Shown: piece by piece, positions 9,053 to 18,600 of the stretch
Position numbering within the stretch: the stretch's first letter is position 1
Layout: each line of letters starts with the position of its first letter
From: JAAYTY01 sp964569245
GTDB taxonomy: Bacteria > Fermentibacterota > Fermentibacteria > Fermentibacterales > Fermentibacteraceae
DNA length: 64,000 nucleotides
Reading direction: 5' to 3'
Assembly (NCBI GenBank): GCA_964569245.1
Contig: CAZMTK010000008.1
Span: forward strand, 51,225 to 115,224
The notes under the pieces: generated by a model
Database searches by the model: none
The model's input: the letters and a program-made list of their open reading frames with translations, nothing else
Told to the model about the DNA's origin: nothing
Made by a program: the position numbers and the translations under genes

Positions 9053-9510
9053 CGGGTCTTGTCGTCTCCTTCCCCGCCATCGGCGACCTCAGCCCTCCTG
9101 AGCACGGCGGTTATCCTCATCTGGAATCCCCTGCTTCTCGACAGCAGCTTCGAGAGCGCAAGAGCGGCCGCCAGGCCCGCAGCCAGGCCGCAGAGCGCCC
9201 TGACGGAATCTCCGGAGCCCGTGCCGTCGCCGGGAGAGAGCAGGAGCACGATGACGAGGGACGCGACCGGGAGGAGGAAGAGCGTTCCGGAGAGCATGAG
9301 GGCGGCAGCCGGCGCCAGCTCGACCTCCACCCTGTCCCCCGCCTTCGAGCCCAGAGGGTCAAGCACGCGCACCTCCCTGCTCTTCCGCATTCCGGAGCAA
9401 AGGATGCCGCACCCCTCCCGCCCGCCGCATGCACTGCAGCCGTCCGCGCCCGAGAGCGCGACGAGAGCTTCCCCGCCGGACGATTCAACCACCATGCCGT
9501 ACTGCTTCAT
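9049..9510 (-). CDS. rseC: RseC/SoxR-reducing-system family membrane protein
   Basis: 153 residues with the RseC architecture: an N-terminal cytoplasmic Cys-rich cluster (CSACGGREGCGILC, about residues 25-38), a beta-rich DRVEVELAP segment, then two transmembrane helices (about 68-90 and 104-122). RseC family proteins are linked to the SoxR reducing system, the Rnf electron path and sigma-E control in proteobacteria. The four cysteines could bind an Fe-S cluster. Here it leads an operon with tldD-tldE, which is not the usual rpoE or rnf context. ATG 9510 is divergent from the FG-GAP gene. Confidence 0.85.
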   Translation of the reverse strand: MKQYGMVVESSGGEALVALSGADGCSACGGREGCGILCSGMRKSREVRVLDPLGSKAGDRVEVELAPAAALMLSGTLFLLPVASLVIVLLLSPGDGTGSGDSVRALCGLAAGLAAALALSKLLSRSRGFQMRITAVLRRAEVADGGEGDDKTR

Positions 9511-9561
9511 GCTCCGCTCCCTTATGTTGAGTATTGCTGATGTCCTGGTGTTGCGACCAGT

Positions 9562-12096
9562 ATGTCACCCGGGAGGTGGGATTTGCTGCTGTTCGCTCTT
9601 GCTGCTATCGCTTCGGCCAGCCATTCGGAAGGATTCGACCGGCTGATCGCTCTCAGGAGGTTCGAAGATGCCCTGGCAGAGGCGACGACCGACAGCGCCA
9701 GAGCGGAGGTTCTGGAGGCGGCCGGCGAGTTCGCGGCGGCGGCTTCGCTCTGGCAGGAGATCCTGGACGACGGCTGGAGCCCGAGAGCCTTCGCCGGGAA
9801 ATGGGAGGCGATCTCTTCCTGCGCATCGGATCCGGCGCTTGCCGGAAGGCTCCTCTCTGAGGAGATCTGCGGCATTCCCGGCGACCCGGGACCGGATGGG
9901 CTCCTTTCGCTCTGTCGCTCGGCTTCAGACCTCGGGCAGAGCGCTCTTGCGGACAGCCTGGCAGGCGAGCTTCTCGAGTCATGGCCGCGCTCCCGGGAGG
10001 CGATGGAATACCTTGCGGGGGAGTTCTACGACGTGCAGTACCCGGTCTGGAGCGACGACTCCGCGAAGATCGCCGTTCTGAGGGATTTCATCGAGCGCCG
10101 GGGACGCTTCTCCGGGTTCTGGAGATCCCGGGCCTGGCAGTACCTGCTCGGATCGCTTCTCTCGACCGCGGACTCGACCGACTGGCGGGAGGTCCACGGG
10201 GAATGGCTGGCCTCCTGCCCGGAGAGCCCCCAGGCCTGGCTCACCGGGGCCGCGCTCCTCATCGACAGGGATTCCTCCTTCTCCGAGGCTCTCTCGATGA
10301 CGGACTCCTGCGCTGCGCTGCTGGAGGAGGGATGGCGGCCGGAGGACATCGCGCCGGGCGAGGCCGCCCTCGTCGAGACCTCGATCAGGCTCGAGCTCGC
10401 CTTCAGACGCGCACAGGCGCTGCTCGGGACGGGAAGACCCGCGGACGCAGCCCGGATTCTCGAGCCGGTGCTGGAGCCCGGCTCGGACGGAGGGCCTGAC
10501 GGGAACGCGACGACCGCTGCCTGCTGGTGGCTCATGGGAAGGATTCTGCATAGGGCCAACAGCCCAGGCGCCGACAGGGCGTTCCTCGAGGCCGCTGCGA
10601 GGGGCGACGTCGGAAACCGCTGGACACCTCTCGCGATCGAGGCGCTGGAGTCGCTGGGAGGGGAAGGCTGGCTCGACTGGGCGAGGCGCGAAACTGGCTA
10701 CGGCGGGCCGGTCTTCCAGGACGCGACGGGCATGCTCACGACCGACAGCGTGCTTCCCGGAGGGCGCATCTCCTGGTTCGACTACGACGGGGACGGCTGG
10801 GAGGATCTCCTCTGCGGCTGCAGACTATGGCGGAACATCGAAGGGCGTGCCTTCGAGGAGGTCACGGAGTCCTCGGGGCTCTCGGCATTCGTGTTCACGG
10901 GAGGCATCGGGGGCGATCTGGACGGAGACGGAGACGCCGACCTGGTGGCTTCAGGCGATCCGCCGCTGATTCTCCTCGACGAGGAAGGCCGCTTCGAGAA
11001 CATGTCGTGCGCCATGGGCATGCACCCCACGGAAGGGCCTGTGGAGGGCGTCGGCCTGCTTGACTGGAATGCGGACGGCCTCCTGGACATCTACCTGGCC
11101 TGCTACGAGCGATCGGGATCACTGGGCGAGGGCTGCCCCGACGTCTTCCTGCTGGGCGGCGAGGACGGCTTCACGAGCGCGGCTGTGCAGACGGGGATGG
11201 TCACATGGAGGGACATCCCTCTGTGCGGGCGCGGGGTCAGCCCCTGCGACTTCGACCGCGACGGCGACATCGACATCTTCGTGTCCGTGTACAGGCTCCA
11301 GGAGAATCTAATGTGGGTGAACGAGGGCGGAGCGGCCAGGAACTCGGCGCTGGAACTCGGAATCGCGGGAGCCGAGAAGGACGGCTGGTGGGGCCACACG
11401 ATCGGGAGCGCATGGGCGGACTTCGACAACGACGGCGACTGGGACCTCTTCAGCGCCAACCTGGCGCATCCCAGATACATCGACATATCCGACCGCAGCA
11501 TGCTCCTGGTGAACGACTCCGGCTCCTTCCACGACGAGAGGGCCCTTCGAGGGATACGCTACGAGGAGACGCACTCAGTTCCGGTCTGGGGGGATTTCGA
11601 CTGTGACGGCCTGCTGGACCTCTACATCACCTCCATCTACGAGGGGAGGCGGAGCTTCCTCTACAGGCAGCTTCCTGACGGATCCTTCGAGGACGTCACC
11701 CTCCTGTCAGGCACCAGGGTGATGAACGGATGGGGTGCTGCAGCGGCGGACTTCGACCAGGACGGCAGGCTGGACCTCGCCGTGGGCTCCGCGACAGGAT
11801 CGAGGCTGTTCCGCAACGTCACGGAGGGCGGGAGCTGGCTCCTGGTGCGCGTCGAGCCCCCGGAGGGCGTGAACCCGTACGGCATCGGCTGCACGGTGGA
11901 GATCGAGAGCGGAGGAAGGGTCTTCCTCAGACAGATCCCGGGAGGAAGCGGAACCACCTGCCAGGACGGAGCCCTGCTGCACTTCGGACTGGGAGCCTGC
12001 GGAGAGGCCTCCTGGAGGCTCTACGTGCCGGGAGAAGCGTCGCCTGCGGCTTCGGGAAGGCTTGACGGCGTCTGCCGGCTCGTCACCGTCCCCTGA
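9562..12096 (+). CDS. Exported FG-GAP/VCBS repeat protein with TPR-like N-terminus and ASPIC/UnbV C-terminus
   Basis: 844 residues. A signal peptide (RWDLLLFALAAIASAS) leads into an alpha-helical, TPR-like half (about 20-380). Then come five to six FG-GAP/VCBS calcium-loop repeats, each with a DxDxDG-type loop (DYDGDGWED, DLDGDGDAD, DRDGDIDIF, DNDGDWDLF, DCDGLLDLY, DQDGRLDLA). The end matches the ASPIC/UnbV domain. It is probably a secreted or surface beta-propeller. The start is ambiguous: ATG 9562 gives a better signal peptide, but the only clear SD (GGGAGG, 9571-9576) lies inside it and points to TTG 9583. Confidence 0.88.
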   Translation: MSPGRWDLLLFALAAIASASHSEGFDRLIALRRFEDALAEATTDSARAEVLEAAGEFAAAASLWQEILDDGWSPRAFAGKWEAISSCASDPALAGRLLSEEICGIPGDPGPDGLLSLCRSASDLGQSALADSLAGELLESWPRSREAMEYLAGEFYDVQYPVWSDDSAKIAVLRDFIERRGRFSGFWRSRAWQYLLGSLLSTADSTDWREVHGEWLASCPESPQAWLTGAALLIDRDSSFSEALSMTDSCAALLEEGWRPEDIAPGEAALVETSIRLELAFRRAQALLGTGRPADAARILEPVLEPGSDGGPDGNATTAACWWLMGRILHRANSPGADRAFLEAAARGDVGNRWTPLAIEALESLGGEGWLDWARRETGYGGPVFQDATGMLTTDSVLPGGRISWFDYDGDGWEDLLCGCRLWRNIEGRAFEEVTESSGLSAFVFTGGIGGDLDGDGDADLVASGDPPLILLDEEGRFENMSCAMGMHPTEGPVEGVGLLDWNADGLLDIYLACYERSGSLGEGCPDVFLLGGEDGFTSAAVQTGMVTWRDIPLCGRGVSPCDFDRDGDIDIFVSVYRLQENLMWVNEGGAARNSALELGIAGAEKDGWWGHTIGSAWADFDNDGDWDLFSANLAHPRYIDISDRSMLLVNDSGSFHDERALRGIRYEETHSVPVWGDFDCDGLLDLYITSIYEGRRSFLYRQLPDGSFEDVTLLSGTRVMNGWGAAAADFDQDGRLDLAVGSATGSRLFRNVTEGGSWLLVRVEPPEGVNPYGIGCTVEIESGGRVFLRQIPGGSGTTCQDGALLHFGLGACGEASWRLYVPGEASPAASGRLDGVCRLVTVP

Positions 12097-12110
12097 AGCG
12101 GCCGGGGCGG

Positions 12111-13019
12111 TCAGGAACCGGGCAGCAGCTCCGTTAGAGCGACTCCCGTCGAGTCCATGACCATCGTGGTCCTGCCGCAGTCGCCGCTCTCCAGGGCCAT
12201 CCTGCCCGACGTGATCTCCACGCTCCAGACCGTGTCGAACCTGCCGGCCGGTGCGATGTAGACCACCCCCTTCGCGGCGTCGAAAAGCATCGATGCGCGG
12301 GTCGGGCAATCCTCGCTCGTGTTGCGCGCCGTCTCCAGCACCGCCATGCCCCGCTCCGGCGTCATTGCGCCCTCCACCGCCACCAGGGACTCGACGGCGA
12401 TCCTGTATCTGTCGGCACCGCATCCGTCCATGACGGCGGGGCTGGCGTCCCGCCAGGCACAGCACATGAAGTTGGTCATGACCATGAAGGGCTCGGTCGT
12501 GCGCTCGAGCACCTCGTTGCCGCTCTCTCCGACTTCTATGACCATGGCGTCGCCGGAGGCGTCTGCGACGATCACGTGCAGGGGCGTGTCTTCGCACTGG
12601 ACGAAGGTGTCGTTCGCGACGAGATCCCTGATATCGGCCATGTCGGCGCCCCTCAGCAAAAGGGCGTAGAACGGCCAGAAGATGAACGCATTCCCGGAGT
12701 CGGGCGAAGGGCCGGTCCACGGGGCATCGGTGACCTGGAGGGCCGAGAACCGGCCGTCGGCCGTCATGCCTGCCGTCGGGACGGGACCGTCCGCAGTCAC
12801 GAACGACATCGTGAAGGACCGCGAGCCCTCCATGTCGGTCTGGATCCTGAAAAGGATCTCCATCTCCGGGTGCCAGTCGAAGTTCATGCCGTACCAGGCC
12901 GACCCGGAGGAGTAGTCCACGAAGCTGGTGCAGGCGGAAGACGCTCCCCGGGACAGGAGGGCCAGGGCAGCAGCCGCGGCGAGAGCCGGGGCGACGCCGG
13001 ACCCGGCTCTACCGGGCAC
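12111..13019 (-). CDS. Exported choloylglycine-hydrolase-family (Ntn) amidase
   Basis: About 302 residues from a GTG at 13019, 17 bases after the stop of the upstream gene. A signal sequence (APALAAAAALALLSRGASSA) ends directly before a Cys (ACTSFVDYSSG). In the choloylglycine hydrolase / penicillin V acylase family the N-terminal Cys is the nucleophile, and the pattern CTSF...YGMNFDW fits. Signal peptidase cleavage would therefore itself expose the catalytic Cys in the periplasm. Family members hydrolyse linear amides (bile-salt conjugates, penicillin V, acyl-homoserine lactones); the substrate here is unknown. It is convergent with the FG-GAP gene (14 bases). Confidence 0.8.
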   Translation of the reverse strand: MPGRAGSGVAPALAAAAALALLSRGASSACTSFVDYSSGSAWYGMNFDWHPEMEILFRIQTDMEGSRSFTMSFVTADGPVPTAGMTADGRFSALQVTDAPWTGPSPDSGNAFIFWPFYALLLRGADMADIRDLVANDTFVQCEDTPLHVIVADASGDAMVIEVGESGNEVLERTTEPFMVMTNFMCCAWRDASPAVMDGCGADRYRIAVESLVAVEGAMTPERGMAVLETARNTSEDCPTRASMLFDAAKGVVYIAPAGRFDTVWSVEITSGRMALESGDCGRTTMVMDSTGVALTELLPGS

Positions 13020-13036
13020 TGGGCCCGCCTTCGCCT

Positions 13037-13900
13037 TCAGGGCTCCCAGCCGGCGAGCCTGGCAGCCATCCACCACACCGCCCGGCCCTTCTGCTCGCAG
13101 CTCTCGAATGTCGTATGTCCGGCCTCGTCGCCGTAGAACTCGGGGTGCTCCACCGGGAACTCGTGACCCTCGTACGTGTCCGTCGCCTGCTCCCAGCCGC
13201 TTGCCGGGTCGTACCACCAGCTGTCGAGGTCCTCGAAGTCGAAGAGCATCCTGTCGTGCTCCTCGCAGTAGTTCCTGATCTGCTGGTTCCTCTGCGCCCT
13301 GTTCCAGCCCTCCGCCCCCGTTGCCTGGGCGTTGCCCGTGAAATAGACGAAGGTCACCTCGGGATACTCGGATTCGAGCTGAGTCATGGCGTCCAGATAC
13401 TCCTGAACCTCGGCCTCGGAGTAGTAGTCGCACTGCGTGCACCAGGCCCACATGGAAACGTTGAGGGCCGGGTTCCCGTCGAGCACTTCGCGGGTCATGT
13501 CCATGCCGTTCCCGCCCTGCCAGTACAGGTCCGGTGTGATGTAGGTCTCTCCAGCCTGGCCGTCGAAGATGCACAGGGCTCCTGGCGCTTCCGGCAGCAC
13601 GCAATAGCCGATCTCGACGTCCAGGTCGGGGTCGGACGACTCCAGCCGCTCGAGGCCGACGGTAAGCTGCTCGCCGTGCGACGTGTGAGCGTAGTGGACC
13701 TTCAGCAGCGCCTGGGCGGAGTCGATCCATGCCGGGGGTATCAGGGCGATGTCAGTGCAGTTGTGGTCGATCGTGAACCCGTCCCCGGGCTCGATGTCAG
13801 GTCCCGGGCCGGCGGGCCCTCCCCCGCAGGCGGACAGGAGGAGAAGCAGGAACATGGAAAGAGCACCCGACGGAAAGGTACCGGGCAGGATGGCGTCCAT
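13037..13900 (-). CDS. Lipoprotein of unknown function with HTSHGEQL motif
   Basis: I place the start at ATG 13900. AGGAGG lies 9 bases upstream, and ATGs at 13906 and 13924 are in frame but too close to or before that site. The 287-residue product has a lipobox (LLLLSAC) followed by Gly/Pro linker residues, so it is probably an outer-membrane lipoprotein. The mature domain has VHYAHTSHGEQLTVGL, WAWCTQCDYYS, a YFTGNAQATG stretch and a C-terminal GHTTFESCEQKGRAVWWM segment with His, Glu and Trp. The pattern resembles a small hydrolase fold (SGNH-like), but I cannot identify the family. It is followed by the Ntn amidase gene after 17 bases and may be co-transcribed with it. Confidence 0.78.
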   Translation of the reverse strand: MDAILPGTFPSGALSMFLLLLLSACGGGPAGPGPDIEPGDGFTIDHNCTDIALIPPAWIDSAQALLKVHYAHTSHGEQLTVGLERLESSDPDLDVEIGYCVLPEAPGALCIFDGQAGETYITPDLYWQGGNGMDMTREVLDGNPALNVSMWAWCTQCDYYSEAEVQEYLDAMTQLESEYPEVTFVYFTGNAQATGAEGWNRAQRNQQIRNYCEEHDRMLFDFEDLDSWWYDPASGWEQATDTYEGHEFPVEHPEFYGDEAGHTTFESCEQKGRAVWWMAARLAGWEP

Positions 13901-13948
13901 CTTCATCTTCCTCCTCGCGGACATTCCTGGCGCACCGGAATTCGAGCC

Positions 13949-14815
13949 TCAGTCGAACAGGGTCTTGATGGAGCCCCATGTCGCCGAACCGAGACCGATC
14001 CCGAGGTCTATGTCGAGCTCGGCGATATGGAAGGCGCCTGCTGCATCCTCGTAGGACCAGAAGAAGGTGCCTCGCTGATAGCTGTAGTCCAGGCCGAGCG
14101 AGCGGCTGCATTCGACGGGGCAGTCGCACTCGCCGTAGAAGAAGAGGGTCCCTTCGCCGCTTCCGAAGAAGAAGAACCTGTGGTCGTAGAAGCATGTGAG
14201 GACGACTGGATTGTAGCCCAGTTCCGGGCATTCGAATCTTGCCAGCCCGCTGATCCTGGAATACACCGGGGGAGTCACCGAATACACCTGCGGCGGTATG
14301 GAAGGCTCCCAGGGGCTGTAGTCCACGACCGCCTTGGAGGAGTAATAGTTGTGAGACACCCAGGCATGGTACGAGCCCTGGTTGTCGTGGCCGGTGCAGG
14401 AGCCCATGGTGTAGTCCCAGCCGAGAAACTGGAGCTCTCCGTTGAAGTACCTGAAGAACTTCGCTTCGGAGTTGTCGAAAGTGTACCCGTCCTGGGCGTC
14501 GGGCAGGGACTGGATGGAGGAGTAGTCGAAGGCATCGGCGTTGGTAGTCGCGAGGTCGAAGCCGCCGATCTGCCCGAAGCCGTCCAGTGCCGCCTTGAAC
14601 ACATGCCCGTCGGCGCTGCTCACGAAGAACAGGTAGTCGCAGCCGTACGGGCAGTCGAGGCCCAGCACCTCCCCGGCGTAGTCTATCGCTGCGTCCTGGA
14701 GGATCTCCACGGTGATGAAACGCCCGGACACGGGTGCGGCACCGGAGATCTGCGCCTGCAGGTGGCCGTCAGTCCCGGTCAGCACGACGGCGGCGAGCAA
14801 GAGACCCGGCATCAT
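13949..14815 (-). CDS. Exported protein with C-terminal TWGSIK tail
   Basis: 288 residues starting with a signal peptide (MMPGLLLAAVVLTGTDG). The mature part is aromatic-rich with several Cys pairs (LDCPYGCDY, GECDCPVECSR), consistent with an extracytoplasmic disulfide-bonded beta protein. I do not recognise the family. The last residues are ATWGSIKTLFD. The same tail ends two other exported proteins in this window (37699 and 63073), which are otherwise unrelated. This suggests a shared C-terminal sorting, processing or anchoring signal. It is a single gene upstream of the lipoprotein gene on the same strand. Confidence 0.8.
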   Translation of the reverse strand: MMPGLLLAAVVLTGTDGHLQAQISGAAPVSGRFITVEILQDAAIDYAGEVLGLDCPYGCDYLFFVSSADGHVFKAALDGFGQIGGFDLATTNADAFDYSSIQSLPDAQDGYTFDNSEAKFFRYFNGELQFLGWDYTMGSCTGHDNQGSYHAWVSHNYYSSKAVVDYSPWEPSIPPQVYSVTPPVYSRISGLARFECPELGYNPVVLTCFYDHRFFFFGSGEGTLFFYGECDCPVECSRSLGLDYSYQRGTFFWSYEDAAGAFHIAELDIDLGIGLGSATWGSIKTLFD

Positions 14816-14902
14816 GCCTCCACCGAAGGGCCTGCAGGAAGATATGGGGCTGAACCAGGCAGGTAAACATCTCTCCGGCCTCCCCGGAGGGACTGGCAGC
14901 GA

Positions 14903-15655
14903 TCAGCGGGCGCGGCGCGAGGCTTCCCTGAGAGCCAGGTATTTCCACCAGACATAGACGGCCGAGCTCACTGAGGCGGCAAGCCCCGGTACTCCGTCAA
15001 GAAGACCGAGCTGCATGAACAGCGCACGGAACAGCCTCCACTGCGGACGCAGGAGCAGGTCGGCCAACGAGCAGGTCCTGCCGGCGGCTGCCTCCTGCGA
15101 AGCCCAGAGCTCCGCATACCTCGCCATCCTGGCGATGTGGTCAGGGATGGAATCATACGGATCGTGCTCGATCCACGCACCGCGCAGGAGCCTGGCCGGG
15201 GCTTCAGCGCGCAGTTTCTCGTGCACCAGTTCGCAGCCGAAGCGCGCACGGCCCCTCCTGAAGAGCCTCAGGGGCGCATCGCCCATCCAGGGGCCGAAGC
15301 GGAGCAGCCTGCCCATGTACCGGGTCCTCCTCCGGATTCTCCAGGCGTCGGCCATTCCCGAGCCGACGGCGGCGAGCACAGCTTCGCCCAGCCCCGGGCC
15401 GGCGACCTCGTCCGCGTCCATGACGAGCACCCAGTCGCCCGTCGCGCGGTCCACGGCGAACTGCTTCTGCTCGGAGAAGCCGTTGAACGGATGCTCGAAG
15501 ACGATCGCGCCGAACGACCTGGCGGCCTCGGCAGTGCCGTCGGTGCTGCCCGAATCGACGACGACGACCATCTCGTCCGCGAATCCGGCCGAGCCCAGGC
15601 AGCGGGGGAGATCCCTCTCCTCGTTCCTCGCTATCGTCACGAGAGAGAGGCTCAC
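14903..15655 (-). CDS. Family 2 glycosyltransferase, WaaE/KdtX-like
   Basis: 250 residues, GT-A fold: start SLSLVTIARNEERDLPRCL, nucleotide-binding VVVDSGSTDGT, and the metal-binding DAD motif in WVLVMDADEVAG. Domain order and length match the LPS core glycosyltransferases of the WaaE/KdtX type, which transfer a hexose to inner-core heptose or Kdo at the cytoplasmic face. The GTG start overlaps the stop of the cyclase gene upstream (GTGA), an unusual coupling between a signalling protein and a cell-surface enzyme. Downstream is an 87-base gap with no recognisable signal. Confidence 0.87.
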   Translation of the reverse strand: MSLSLVTIARNEERDLPRCLGSAGFADEMVVVVDSGSTDGTAEAARSFGAIVFEHPFNGFSEQKQFAVDRATGDWVLVMDADEVAGPGLGEAVLAAVGSGMADAWRIRRRTRYMGRLLRFGPWMGDAPLRLFRRGRARFGCELVHEKLRAEAPARLLRGAWIEHDPYDSIPDHIARMARYAELWASQEAAAGRTCSLADLLLRPQWRLFRALFMQLGLLDGVPGLAASVSSAVYVWWKYLALREASRRAR

Positions 15656-18600
15656 CTGGCGCGCTGCCCCGAGGCTTCGCGCCAGTTCCCCGGCACCGCC
15701 AGCGCCTCATCGGCGATGCCGAGGCCGAGAAGATGCTTCCTGAGCTCCGACACGGGAGAGGCGAGGTTCCTCCCCAGCCCCATGCTTTCCACTGCGCGGA
15801 CGGATTCCTCGTAGACCCGCCGGGCATCCTCCACTCTTCCCTGCTTCGCCCAGACTCTCGCCATGAGGCACCTGGCATTGACCGCGGCCGGCTCGTTGCC
15901 GGCCTTCTCCTGCATCTTCAGCGCCTCCTGGTATCTTGATACCGCGATGTCGAAGTCCCCCGACTCGTCGGCGAGGTTCCCCAGGTTCACGAGCGCCACC
16001 GCCTGTCCCTTGACGTTTCCGGTCTCCCTGTGGATGAGCAGAGCCTTCTCGAAGCAGGCGCGCGCTTCGTCGATCCTATCGAGAGCGACATAGCAGTTGC
16101 CCATGTTGTTCAGAGCGATCCCCTCTCCGCGCCTCACCCCCAGCTCGGCATGGATCCGCATCGCTTCCTCGAAGCAGGCGAGAGCCTCGCCTATCTCCTC
16201 CCTCATTCCATGGAGGACTCCCAGGTTCGCAAGGACGATGCTGAGAACCCGCGGCTGACCTCTGCGCCTCTCGATGCCGAGGGCTTCCATGAAGGCCGCC
16301 AGAGCCTCGTCCATCCTCCCCATGCAGATCAGGATCCCGCCCATCGAGACGAGGGTCAGGGCGACCTGCTTCTCCGCGCCCCTGCTCCTTGCCCGCGACA
16401 GCCCGACTCCGATGATGGACAGCGCCTCGTCGAGCCTCCCCTGGGTTCTCAGCACGTCCGCCAGCACGAACCTCGCCGACACGGACCGCTCGAAGTTGCC
16501 GGATGCCTCGTAGAATGAGAGGCTCTCCTCGAGAAGGGGCCGGCCCTCCTCGGGTCTGCCGAGGTTCACGAGCGCGGTCCCGAGGGATCTCCGGGCGTCC
16601 GCCTCCTCCAGCGTGAGTCCGAGGGATCCGGCCAGGGACAGCGCTTCTCTGCAGAGCGTCTCGAGCCCAGGTTGGGGCCGGCTCTCGAGTATCTCGATCC
16701 TCACCATGAGCACCCGGAGCTGCAGCTCGTCCCGCACGGGGCCCTCACCGACATCGCCCAGCCACTCCGTGAGCCTCGAAACCCATGCCTCGGCTGCGTC
16801 GAGCTGAAAGTTGCCGGCGAGAGAGGCGGCGGCCTCCGTGCCCTTTCGCACGGCCGACTCGGGCTCGCCCCCCCTCCACCAGTGCCAGGCCACCACGCCC
16901 GCGAGACCTGCAGAGCCCTGCACGGATAAAGCCTCCGCCGCCTTGGCCGCCCTCCTGTGCATGACCGTCCGGTTGTGGTGAAGGATCTGCTCGTAGGTTA
17001 TCTCTCTCGCCAGAGGGCTGCTGAAGACCCTGGTCCTCGACTCGCCGCCTCCGCATGGTCCGATGAAGCGAAGAGAAGCCAGCACATCGAGAGCCCTCGA
17101 AGGCTCTATCCCCTCCTGTTCGCACAGAGCGGAGAACACCTCCTCGTCGAACTCCTCTCCGAGCACCGAGGCTATCTGGAGGGCACGCCTGATGTCGGAG
17201 GGGAGTCTGTCGATCCTCGAACGGACAATCCCGGCGATGGACGAGGGAATGCAGTCGCCCTGCATCGCCGGACCGGGAGCGAACCTCTCTCCGTCGGGGA
17301 CGAGAGCGCCCCTGCCTACGAGTTCGGAGAGCGTCTCCTCGATGTAGTAGGGATTGCCTTCGCACCGCTGCAGGATCCTGTCCTCGATGTCCCCCGGAAC
17401 GGCCTCGAGCGGCGGATAGCCCAGCTTCGACCGCATCATCAGCCTCGCCGAGTCGTCGTCCAGGGGATGCAGGTGCACGGTGTGGAGGCTTATGTAGCCC
17501 GATGACATCGGGCTGGGACGGAAGGAGCACTCCTCCGTGTCCGACCTCTGGGAGACCAGCACCAGAAGCGGGATAGGGCTCTCGGTGTTGCACAGGACGA
17601 AATCGAGCGCCTCCATGGAAGCACTGTCGACCCACTGCATGTCCTCCAGCAGCAGGACGGGTCTTCGACCGGTCGAGGCGAGGGTTCTCACCAGGTTCCT
17701 GATCGCGACCTGCATTCCCGAGCTCCAGGACTCGGCCGTCTCCTCTTCGGGCCTTCCGGGGGCTCCGGGTACGAGCAGGGCCTCCAGCTCCCTCATGGAG
17801 CCTGACAGCGGCTCTCCAGCCGAGCCCCCGCTCAGAGCCAAGGAGTCGACCGCCCTGCAGAGGTCCTCCAGCGACGGCCTGCCCCCTCCGGCCAGATTGC
17901 GCAGCAGCACCGTCCAAAGCCACCACGGAGGCTGGTCGAACGAGGCGGTTCTCGCGGCCATCAGGATCGTCCCGCCTCCGCGGGAATCCAGGAATTCGTG
18001 AATCAGCCTGGACTTTCCGATGCCAGCCACTCCCTGCACGACCGCCACGACATGCCTGGGAGCTCCCCTGACGCCGATCCCCGGCCTGCTCCCCTGCTCC
18101 TCCCAGCATGCCTCCAGGGCTCCGAGCTCGGCATCCCGGCCTACGAGCGGCACGGGCTTTAGCGCGGACGCCCTCTCCCACCTCTCCAGCATCCTGCCCC
18201 CGAAGCCGTCCGCGCGCCATGTCCTGACCGTCTTGCTGCGGCCCCTGATCTGGAGATTGCCGAGGTCCGTCCACTCGAAGGTGTCCGAGCACATGTCGTG
18301 GACCCTGCCGGATGCGAAGAGCGAGTTGGTGTCCGCCATCCCCTCGAGCCTGGATGCCACGTTCACTTCGTCGCCGGTAGCCGTCAGGTGGCCGGCAGCG
18401 TCGGGCGCGACGGTGACCGAGCCGTAGCTGAGGCCTACCCTGGCGCCGAGCGACAGGCCGGACTGCTCGAGGACGGGCCCGAGATCGCGCACGAGCTGGA
18501 GCATCCTGAGTCCGCAGGTGACCGCCCTCGTGCAGTCGTCCTCGGTGGCCTCTCTGGCGCCGAAAAGGGCCATGACGCGGTCACCTTCGAACTTGTCAAT

